Shown here in pieces: positions 1-5,081 of a stretch of 5,081 bases of DNA. The notes below the pieces were generated by a model. The model was not told the origin of the DNA. It saw nothing but the letters and a program-made list of their open reading frames with translations, and ran no database searches. Source of the DNA: Candidatus Zixiibacteriota bacterium (GTDB lineage: Bacteria; Zixibacteria; MSB-5A5; GN15; PGXB01); contig JAUVBC010000188.1 in NCBI GenBank assembly GCA_030591405.1, forward strand, positions 1 to 5,081, in the 5' to 3' direction. The first letter of the stretch is position 1, and every line of letters starts with the position of its first letter. The position numbers were made by a program, and so were the translations under genes.

Positions 1-1
1 A

Positions 2-430
2 GCGGAATTATTGCAAAAGGTTTTAAGCTATGAAGATAATACCCGAATTATTTTATTTGCTGTTGGTGTCGATCGAGAAAAAGCAGAAACTTTGCTAAAG
101 CAATTCCCAGATAGAGTAAATATTATTCCCGATGGTCTTGATCTGATTGATGCCTCAGCAGTTATAAAAAATCTTGATGTTTTTATCACCCCTGATACAT
201 CATTGGTGCATATCGCCCGTTCATTGAAGATTCCGGTAGTCGCATTGTATCGAAGATATCTGAACAATTATAAAATTTGGTTTCCGTTCGGTCAGTCGTG
301 CGGAACTGTTCTATCAAAAAATGATAACGATATTAGCGATTTAACCGCCGAGATGATTTACGATGAGTTTGTCAAAGTGATCGATTATTGCAAACAGGAG
401 GGGAAATGCCAAATCTCTCAGCGGTCGTAA
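2..430 (+). CDS. Glycosyltransferase family 9 (heptosyltransferase-like), C-terminal part; 5' end cut by the window
   Basis: Only the last 142 codons are present. The frame is open from base 2, so the gene begins upstream and the TTG at 11 is not a start. The visible part is the C-terminal Rossmann-like half of a GT-B fold GT9 enzyme, which binds the sugar nucleotide (ADP-heptose in the best-known members). The key motif is PDTSLVHIA, with Asp at 194-196 and His at 209-211, matching the family's D-[ST]-[GS]-x-x-H signature. It is followed by a hydrophobic strand (IPVVALY) typical of the family. Full GT9 proteins have about 340 residues, so some 200 are missing. Unlike the second GT9 in this operon it keeps the signature Asp, so the two are divergent paralogues and probably add different sugars. 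Its last 25 bases overlap the next gene. The family is clear; the substrate is inferred only. Confidence 0.85.
   Translation, partial: AELLQKVLSYEDNTRIILFAVGVDREKAETLLKQFPDRVNIIPDGLDLIDASAVIKNLDVFITPDTSLVHIARSLKIPVVALYRRYLNNYKIWFPFGQSCGTVLSKNDNDISDLTAEMIYDEFVKVIDYCKQEGKCQISQRS
396..401 (+). promoter_or_regulatory. Ribosome binding site of the GT2 gene, inside the upstream GT9 gene
   Basis: A perfect AGGAGG lies four bases before the ATG at 406 and inside the end of the preceding coding region. It decides the start: the in-frame TTG at 388 lies upstream of this site and would add six residues (MQTGGE) not expected in the family. The family's opening strand (AVVITRNEE) begins right after the ATG at 406. 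Confidence 0.85.
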
Positions 431-1179
431 TAACTCGCAATGAAGAAGCCAATATCAGACGATGTTTGCTATCACTTCAGATTGCCGATGAGATCATTGT
501 GATTGACAGCGGTTCCACCGATAGGACCGTCGAGATAGCCGAAAGTCTGGGTGCCAAAATTTATCTGATAGAGTGGGCAGGGTACGGTCCATCAAAGAAA
601 GAGGGAGTTAGCAAAGCTTCCGGCAACTGGATAATATCGCTCGATGCCGATGAAGAGTTATCACCCGAGTTGGCCGAGGAAATAAGTGCAACAGTTCTGT
701 CCGAAACAGACATTAGCGGTTATTATATTAAACGAAAAACAAACTTTTTGGGACGATGGATTTATCATTGCGGCTGGTATCCTGACTATATTCTTCGCCT
801 ATTCAAAAAGGAAGATGGCGATTTTAATGATGCGGTCGTGCATGAAAAAGTTATCTTAAATGGAAAAATCGGCTATCTCAAGGGTGAGATTCTTCATTAT
901 AGTTATAATACAATCGAACAGTATTTTGAAAAATTTGCCACCTATACCACATTGGGAGCCCAGCAGGCTTATAAATCAGGCAAAAAAGCCAGTTGGTATC
1001 ATATTGTTTTCAAACCACCGGTGTCGTTTATCAAACATTATTTTATAAAACTTGGATTTTTGGACGGGTTGGAAGGATTTCTTATTTCGGCCTTTTCGGC
1101 AATGGCTGTGATGGTTAAGTACTCAAAATTGAGAAATCTAATCAAACAGGGCAAATCGGGAGATGATACAAATGCCTAA
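406..1179 (+). CDS. Family 2 glycosyltransferase, WaaE/KdtX-like LPS core glycosyltransferase
   Basis: A 257-residue GT-A fold transferase. Residues 5-15 (SAVVITRNEEA) form the first nucleotide-binding strand. Residues 30-40 carry IIVIDSGSTDR, with Asp34 and Asp39. Residues 59-64 (GYGPSK) and SLDADEE at 78-84 (Asp80, Asp82) give the DxD metal/UDP-sugar motif. His146-Glu147 and the HYSYNT stretch near 164 match the family's acceptor half. The C-terminal part (about 202-238) is hydrophobic and amphipathic, suiting attachment to the inner membrane. Length and motif order match WaaE/KdtX enzymes, which add glucose to the inner-core heptose in Klebsiella and Serratia. The exact sugar cannot be read here. 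GT9 genes on both sides support an LPS-core role. The start is at 406 because of a perfect Shine-Dalgarno. The end overlaps the next gene by 8 bases. A general GT2 working on another surface glycan is the main alternative. Confidence 0.88.
   Translation: MPNLSAVVITRNEEANIRRCLLSLQIADEIIVIDSGSTDRTVEIAESLGAKIYLIEWAGYGPSKKEGVSKASGNWIISLDADEELSPELAEEISATVLSETDISGYYIKRKTNFLGRWIYHCGWYPDYILRLFKKEDGDFNDAVVHEKVILNGKIGYLKGEILHYSYNTIEQYFEKFATYTTLGAQQAYKSGKKASWYHIVFKPPVSFIKHYFIKLGFLDGLEGFLISAFSAMAVMVKYSKLRNLIKQGKSGDDTNA
1158..1162 (+). promoter_or_regulatory. Ribosome binding site choosing the start of the second GT9 gene
   Basis: GGGAG ends nine bases before the ATG at 1172 but directly abuts the other candidate ATG at 1163. 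Only the 1172 start has workable spacing, so the protein should begin MPKKIS rather than MIQMPKK. Confidence 0.65.
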
Positions 1180-2194
1180 GAAAATATCTCTAGAAAAGGG
1201 TGATCGTATTCTTATCAGTCGGACGGACAGAATTGGCGATTTGATTCTTACCATACCATTAATCGAATCAGTCAAAACTAACTATCCTGAATGTTTGGTA
1301 GATGTCTTAGCCTCAGATTATGCCGCACCGGTTTTAGAAAATAACGATTGCATCAATGAAGTGATAAAAATTAATAATACAACGCTGAAAAATCATGAAG
1401 ATGCCCGTCAACAACTTTGCGATACTCTCCAAGAGAATAACTATAAAGTTGCATTGGTTATATATCCTGATAAAATAATCAGCAAAATAATTTTCAAATC
1501 AAAAATACCGATTCGTGTTGGAACCGCCCGCCGTTTTAAGTCGATATATTTTACCCGCTTCCTGTTTCATAGCCGTAAAGCGAATAAAAAACATGAGTCA
1601 GAATATAATCTGGATTATCTAAAAATATTCAATAAATCAAAAGTCAGCAATGCTCCACATATATATCTAACCAATGAGGAGATCAGCGCCGCTAAAAAAC
1701 TTCTTGCCGAAACCAATCTTTCTAACCGCTTTATTGTTCTTCATCCTGGTTCAGGCGGGTCGGCTGATTGTTGGCCGCTTGGCTATTTTATTAAACTTTG
1801 TTATATATTAAAAGAACGGAACTATAATGTTGTTTTAACCGGATCAAGCGAAGAAAAAAAAGAGATAGAAAAGTTTGCAAATAAAAGAGCTGTTCCATTG
1901 ATCAATCTGGCAGGGAAAACAGATATCAGAACTCTGGCAGGATTGTTATCATTGGCCGATGTAGTCATTGCCAATTCAACCGGTCCGCTTCATCTGGCCG
2001 CTGCGGCTGGCACCAGAGTGATCGGCCTCTACCCGAATACTCAGAGTATGTCTCCGGTTCGTTGGGGACCGCTGGGAAAGGGGCATCTGGTAATACAACC
2101 GCCCAATGAAAAAGATAAAATGTCTGCTATGAAACCGGAAGATATTGCAAAAACTGTTAGTTCAATGATGTCAAATTCAGAGGTGAGCAAATGA
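1172..2194 (+). CDS. Glycosyltransferase family 9 (ADP-heptose:LPS heptosyltransferase superfamily)
   Basis: A complete 340-residue GT-B enzyme of normal GT9 length. The N-terminal acceptor domain opens with ISRTDRIGDLILTIPL (15-30). Asp23 aligns with the conserved Asp proposed as catalytic base in WaaC-type enzymes. The C-terminal donor domain has FIVLHPGSGG (187-196), a VVLTGSSEE strand-loop (220-228), INLAGKTDIRTLAGLLSLAD (244-263) and NSTGPLHLAAAAG (268-280). In the last motif the usual Asp of D-[ST]-G-x-x-H is replaced by Ser269, while Gly271 and His274 are kept. No signal peptide is seen; the family is cytoplasmic at the inner membrane. The gene overlaps the GT2 gene by 8 bases and rsh by 4 (ATGA). 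Its middle is much more AT-rich than rsh. A role in adding heptose or a related sugar to the LPS core is inferred from family and neighbours; waaC/waaF/waaQ identity cannot be assigned. Confidence 0.88.
   Translation: MPKKISLEKGDRILISRTDRIGDLILTIPLIESVKTNYPECLVDVLASDYAAPVLENNDCINEVIKINNTTLKNHEDARQQLCDTLQENNYKVALVIYPDKIISKIIFKSKIPIRVGTARRFKSIYFTRFLFHSRKANKKHESEYNLDYLKIFNKSKVSNAPHIYLTNEEISAAKKLLAETNLSNRFIVLHPGSGGSADCWPLGYFIKLCYILKERNYNVVLTGSSEEKKEIEKFANKRAVPLINLAGKTDIRTLAGLLSLADVVIANSTGPLHLAAAAGTRVIGLYPNTQSMSPVRWGPLGKGHLVIQPPNEKDKMSAMKPEDIAKTVSSMMSNSEVSK
2180..2186 (+). promoter_or_regulatory. Ribosome binding site of the rsh gene
   Basis: GAGGTGA, a seven-base match to the anti-Shine-Dalgarno complement, lies four bases before the ATG at 2191. 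It sits inside the last codons of the GT9 gene. With the ATGA stop/start overlap it points to translational coupling, yet it is strong enough to recruit ribosomes by itself. Confidence 0.75.
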
Positions 2195-4341
2195 CCGGTG
2201 TCCTGAATCTGGCTGAATTTATTATTAGAGTTGAATCATTTAATGCCAATATCAATATTCCTTTGGTTAGAAAGGCGTACGAGTTTTGTGACGCTGCTCA
2301 CGCCGGACAGATTCGTGAATCGGGCGAACCGTATGTAATTCACAGCCTGAATGTCGGACTGATTTTGGCCGAGCTTCATCTCGATTCATCCACTATTGCG
2401 GCCGGTCTGATTCATGATGTTGTCGAGGATACTGATGTTACGCTGGAAGATATAACTCGCGAGTTTAACGAGGAGATTGCTTCTCTGGTAGACGGTGTCA
2501 CAAAATTGGGGATGGTCGAGTTCAAATCACAGGAAGAGCGCCAGGTTGAGTATTTCCGTAAGATGCTTCTATCGATGACTCGGGATATTCGTGTCATCCT
2601 GATTAAACTGGGTGATCGACTGCATAATATGAGAACCTTGCAGCATTTGAAACCGGATAAAATCAAACGGATTGCCACTGAGACTCGCGAGGTCTATGCT
2701 CCGCTGGCACATCGCTTTGGAATCGCCAAGGTTAAAATGGAACTGGAAGATCTTTCGATGAAATTTCTCGAACCGAAAATTTATAAAGATCTGGTGAATA
2801 AGATTGAATTAAAAAAGGACGAAAGAGAAGCGTATGTTGCCCTTTTGGTTAAGCCAATTAAAAAGGTGCTGAGCAATAATGGATTGAAAGCCAAAGTATA
2901 TGGTCGTGCCAAACATATTGACTCCATCTATCGTAAAGTCCAAATTCGCAAGGTCCCGTTCGAACTGATTGCTGATTTGTTTGCCATCAGAATAATAACC
3001 CAAACAAAGCCCGAATGTTATCATGCCATGGGTCTGGTTCATGAACTTTGGAAACCGGTTGACTATAAATTTTCCGATTATATCGCCAACCCCAAGCCAA
3101 ATAACTATCAATCGCTACATACCGCCGTTTTTGGACCGGATGGTAAGGTTGTCGAGATTCAGATAAGAACCAATGAGATGCACCGGATAGCCGAAAACGG
3201 CATTGCCGCCCACTGGCTCTATAAAGAAGGTAAACAGGAACTGGATAAATCTGATAAACAGATGCTCTGGCTTCGCGATGTTCTCGATTGGCAGAAAGAT
3301 ATGACCAATCCTTCCGAATTTCTGGAGTTCCTGAAAATTGATCTGTTTGCGGAAGATATTTTTGTCTATACCCCTCAGGGAGAAATCATACATCTTGCCG
3401 CCGGAGCTACCCCGCTTGATTTTGCCTATAGTATTCATACTGAAGTTGGGATGCGTTGCAGTGGAGCCAAAATCAACGGACGAATTATGCCGTTATCCAC
3501 TCCATTACAGTCAGGAGATAAAATTGAGGTTTTAACCAGCCCCCACCGTCACCCGACTCAGGATTGGCTAAAAATTGCCAAGACCTCCTCGGCTCGATCA
3601 AAAATACGACGGTGGCTGAAACAGGCCGGTTATGAACAGGCGGTAGCGCTGGGTAAGGAACTACTCGAAAGAGAATTGAAAAAACATCGTTTAAAACTTC
3701 CACCTGATGATGAATTTTTGGATATCGCTCAAGGTTTTTCGCATACTTCAATTGAGAGCCTTTATAATTCTCTTGGCAATGGTAATGTATCTTGTCACCA
3801 GGTTATAACCCGAATTACCCCGGTAGAGGAAGAATCTGAAGAGATCTCGGTCGATCAGGTCCTCAAACGTTTTCGCCATGAGCGCGGAATTAAAATCGAG
3901 GGTATGGGCAATATGATGTTCCAATTTGCCGGATGCTGTCAGCCGATACCGGGTGAAGAAATAATCGGCTATATTACCAGAGGACGAGGTGTTACGATTC
4001 ACCGCTCCGATTGTTCTTTTGCCCAGGAATTGATTAAACAGCCGGAACGCACGGTCCCGGTTTCGTGGGATGTTGAGCATGAACAAAATTTTGTGGTTCG
4101 TTTGGAAATCGATGTATCTCCGCGCAAAAATATACTGGCCGATATTACCGATTCAATTGCCGACAGTGATACCAATGTCCGCGGGGCCGATATTGACTTT
4201 TCCGAAACAAGTACCGTTGGATATATTATTGTAGAAGTAAACAGTCTCAATCAATTAGAGCGGGTCTTACGTAAAATAAAAAAGGTAAAGGGAGTAAACT
4301 CGGTTAAACGAGCCTACGGAACTGGCTTAAATTTAGATTAG
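2191..4341 (+). CDS. rsh: Long Rel/SpoT homologue: (p)ppGpp synthetase and 3'-pyrophosphohydrolase
   Basis: A 716-residue protein with the complete long RSH layout. It makes (p)ppGpp from ATP and GDP/GTP and hydrolyses it, driving the stringent response. The HD hydrolase domain (about 25-180) keeps Arg42, His51, the HDVVED motif (75-80), Asp142 and Asn146, so hydrolysis should be active. The synthetase domain (about 230-345) has GRAKHIDSIYRKV (238-250), Asp262, NYQSLHT (305-311) and EIQIRT (322-327). The site that reads RFKD in bifunctional Rel and EFDD in RelA reads KFSD here (293-296). A TGS domain (about 389-449), a helical region, a zinc-finger/RIS element (CC at 582-583, His604, Cys608) and a C-terminal ACT domain (about 633-708) follow; these mediate ribosome and tRNA sensing. 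The length is usual for Rel (about 700-750). The start is set by GAGGTGA and the ATGA overlap. It is the fourth gene of a glycosyltransferase operon. Family certain; synthetase activity likely but not proven by sequence. Confidence 0.97.
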   Translation: MTGVLNLAEFIIRVESFNANINIPLVRKAYEFCDAAHAGQIRESGEPYVIHSLNVGLILAELHLDSSTIAAGLIHDVVEDTDVTLEDITREFNEEIASLVDGVTKLGMVEFKSQEERQVEYFRKMLLSMTRDIRVILIKLGDRLHNMRTLQHLKPDKIKRIATETREVYAPLAHRFGIAKVKMELEDLSMKFLEPKIYKDLVNKIELKKDEREAYVALLVKPIKKVLSNNGLKAKVYGRAKHIDSIYRKVQIRKVPFELIADLFAIRIITQTKPECYHAMGLVHELWKPVDYKFSDYIANPKPNNYQSLHTAVFGPDGKVVEIQIRTNEMHRIAENGIAAHWLYKEGKQELDKSDKQMLWLRDVLDWQKDMTNPSEFLEFLKIDLFAEDIFVYTPQGEIIHLAAGATPLDFAYSIHTEVGMRCSGAKINGRIMPLSTPLQSGDKIEVLTSPHRHPTQDWLKIAKTSSARSKIRRWLKQAGYEQAVALGKELLERELKKHRLKLPPDDEFLDIAQGFSHTSIESLYNSLGNGNVSCHQVITRITPVEEESEEISVDQVLKRFRHERGIKIEGMGNMMFQFAGCCQPIPGEEIIGYITRGRGVTIHRSDCSFAQELIKQPERTVPVSWDVEHEQNFVVRLEIDVSPRKNILADITDSIADSDTNVRGADIDFSETSTVGYIIVEVNSLNQLERVLRKIKKVKGVNSVKRAYGTGLNLD

Positions 4342-4353
4342 CAAAATAATAAA

Positions 4354-4358
4354 AAGGA
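4354..4358 (+). promoter_or_regulatory. Ribosome binding site of the TPR gene
   Basis: AAGGA lies six bases before the ATG at 4365, in the 23-base AT-rich gap after rsh. The gap has no hairpin, so read-through transcription from rsh is expected. Confidence 0.7.
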
Positions 4359-4364
4359 TAAATT

Positions 4365-4913
4365 ATGAAGAGTACATTCGGACGAGATACCATTCTAATT
4401 GTTGCGGTAATAGTAGTTTTTGCCGCCGCTTATTTTATTTTTCAGGAAAAACCTGAGCAGAAAAGCACCGGTTTTAAGCATCCCGAAATCCCCGGGATGA
4501 CGATGGGTGACAGTCCCGAAATGGAAAAGTTTATTGCCGAACTTCCCCAGGATTATGATGAGCTGATTGGACTCGGTAATAATTATATGGATCAGGGGAT
4601 CTATGCGCTGGCGATTGAATGTTATCAAAGAGCGATAGCAATTGACTCCACCAATGCCAATGTCCTAATTGATTTGGGTGCCTGCTTTCATGCTGTCGGT
4701 GGAGCAGAAAAAGCTGTCGGCCTCTTCGAAAAAGCTCTCGTGATAAATCCAAATCAAGTTATCGGGCATTTTAATTCCGGTATTGTCTACCGCGAGCTTG
4801 GTAATAATGAGATGGCAAAAAGACATTGGGAAAAAGTCATTGAACTGGACCCGGGAACGCCGATGGCCGATTCGTCCCAAAGCTTTATTACTCATTTGGG
4901 TCACGATCATTAA
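4365..4913 (+). CDS. Membrane-anchored tetratricopeptide-repeat protein of unknown function
   Basis: A 182-residue protein. A short polar N-terminus with Lys2 and Arg7 precedes one hydrophobic segment (about 9-26, ILIVAVIVVFAAAYFIF). There is no lipobox cysteine, so a non-cleaved inner-membrane anchor with the rest in the periplasm is most likely. A Pro/Met-rich linker (about 28-60) follows. Then come three TPR units of 34 residues, at about 63-96, 97-130 and 131-164, with consensus positions such as AIECYQRAIAIDS, AVGLFEKALVINPN and AKRHWEKVIELDP. TPRs are protein-binding scaffolds; the partner cannot be read from sequence. The tail ends HLGHDH, a small histidine cluster that might bind metal (speculative). 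Placed 23 bases after rsh and before a hairpin, it is the last gene of the operon. A cytochrome-c-maturation-type TPR (NrfG/CcmH-like) is possible but unsupported by context. The fold is clear; the function is unknown. Confidence 0.88.
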   Translation: MKSTFGRDTILIVAVIVVFAAAYFIFQEKPEQKSTGFKHPEIPGMTMGDSPEMEKFIAELPQDYDELIGLGNNYMDQGIYALAIECYQRAIAIDSTNANVLIDLGACFHAVGGAEKAVGLFEKALVINPNQVIGHFNSGIVYRELGNNEMAKRHWEKVIELDPGTPMADSSQSFITHLGHDH

Positions 4914-4935
4914 CTTGCAGCATGTCTTAATAGCG

Positions 4936-4959
4936 CCGTCAGGAACCCTATCCTGACGG
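4936..4959 (+). terminator. Perfect 9-bp hairpin after the operon, probable terminator
   Basis: CCGTCAGGA pairs exactly with TCCTGACGG across the six-base loop ACCCTA. A G-T wobble at 4935/4960 could add one pair. It begins 22 bases after the TPR stop codon, the expected place for the end of a transcript. The following bases are AT-rich, but the first T-run (TATTTTT, 4974-4980) starts about 15 bases after the stem, so it is not a textbook intrinsic terminator. It may be a bidirectional or Rho-assisted end, an mRNA 3'-stabilising hairpin, or a copy of a dispersed palindromic repeat. Confidence 0.6.
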
Positions 4960-5081
4960 TTACATATACATACTATTTTTCTCCATTGTTTTGCCGATTT
5001 TTTCTATTTGGTTGGTTTTCAATATAAAAAATATTAGATTTTTTGTATGCTGACCAATGGAGTAATTAAGTCCGGGATAGA
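4960..5081. other. AT-rich noncoding tail
   Basis: No convincing open frame or coding signature is present on either strand. The ATG at 5057 runs into TAA after one codon. An A/T-only inverted repeat (AAAAAAT at 5026-5032, ATTTTTT at 5038-5044, loop ATTAG) lies in the middle. The composition would suit a promoter region for a gene beyond the window, but no good -35/-10 pair could be picked: the best, TTGGTT at 5008 with TATTAG at 5032 and an 18-base spacer, is poor. Confidence 0.5.

Noticed and set aside
388..405. Upstream TTG start that would extend the GT2 protein by six residues
   Set aside because: A perfect AGGAGG lies between it and the ATG at 406, and the extra residues are not family-like.
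1163..1171. Upstream ATG start for the second GT9 gene
   Set aside because: Its only possible Shine-Dalgarno directly touches it with no spacing; the ATG at 1172 has a nine-base spacer.
2145..2173. Possible internal promoter before rsh (TTGCAA at 2145)
   Set aside because: No acceptable -10 hexamer lies at 16-18 bases; the sequence at the expected place is ATGTCA.
2412..4250. Several minus-strand open frames of 80-112 codons opposite rsh
   Set aside because: They lie antisense to a clearly conserved gene, lack ribosome sites and family motifs, and overlap each other; they are shadows of rsh codon use.
4442..4522. Small hairpins (TCAGG/CCTGA at 4442-4456; CATCCCG/CGGGATG at 4479-4499) and a repeated TCCCGAAAT in the TPR linker
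   Set aside because: Stems of 5-7 bp are expected a few times by chance in 5 kb, and the repeat follows from recurring Pro-Glu codons.
4395..4910. Minus-strand open frames opposite the TPR gene
   Set aside because: Their translations are low-complexity or Arg/His/Ser-rich with no recognisable domain, while the plus-strand TPR pattern is unmistakable.
4981..5062. Inverted repeat CTCCATTG (4981-4988) / CAATGGAG (5055-5062) in the tail
   Set aside because: Eight bases at 66-base spacing in a region this size has roughly a one-in-ten chance of arising at random, and nothing else supports it as an element end.

Overview
The window holds the 3' part of a five-gene, plus-strand operon from a Gram-negative bacterium. 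In order it has the end of a family 9 glycosyltransferase (GT9) gene, a WaaE/KdtX-like family 2 glycosyltransferase (GT2), a second complete GT9 (heptosyltransferase superfamily), a full-length Rel/SpoT-type (p)ppGpp synthetase/hydrolase, and a small membrane-anchored TPR protein. A 168-base noncoding tail with a strong hairpin follows. All genes lie on the plus strand. No credible minus-strand gene, RNA gene, mobile element or CRISPR array is visible.

Organism: GT9 and WaaE-like enzymes are typical of lipopolysaccharide inner-core assembly, so an outer membrane with LPS or lipooligosaccharide is likely. The base composition is moderately AT-rich, with strong AGGAGG/GAGGTGA-type ribosome binding sites. 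The stringent-response gene does not sit in the gmk-rpoZ-spoT neighbourhood known from enterobacteria. A lineage outside the well-studied Proteobacteria, for example in the wider FCB (Fibrobacteres-Chlorobi-Bacteroidetes) group or a candidate phylum, would fit. This is a weak inference from context, not an identification.

Layout: bases 2-430 are the truncated GT9; 406-1179 the GT2; 1172-2194 the second GT9; 2191-4341 the rsh gene; 4365-4913 the TPR protein. Junctions 1-2, 2-3 and 3-4 are overlaps of 25, 8 and 4 bases, and the last gap is only 23 bases. The genes are therefore almost certainly co-transcribed and probably translationally coupled. The promoter must lie upstream of the window. 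A perfect 9-bp hairpin begins 22 bases after the last stop codon and probably marks the end of the operon.

How the genes fit together: the three glycosyltransferases would act on the cytoplasmic face of the inner membrane to build the LPS core on lipid A-Kdo. The rsh product controls (p)ppGpp, and its placement behind LPS genes ties synthesis of the alarmone enzyme to envelope-gene expression. The TPR protein is probably an inner-membrane-anchored scaffold of unknown partner. The most notable points are this gene arrangement and a synthetase-domain motif (KFSD) matching neither the RFKD form of bifunctional Rel enzymes nor the EFDD form of RelA. I found no convincing sign of a wholly new system.
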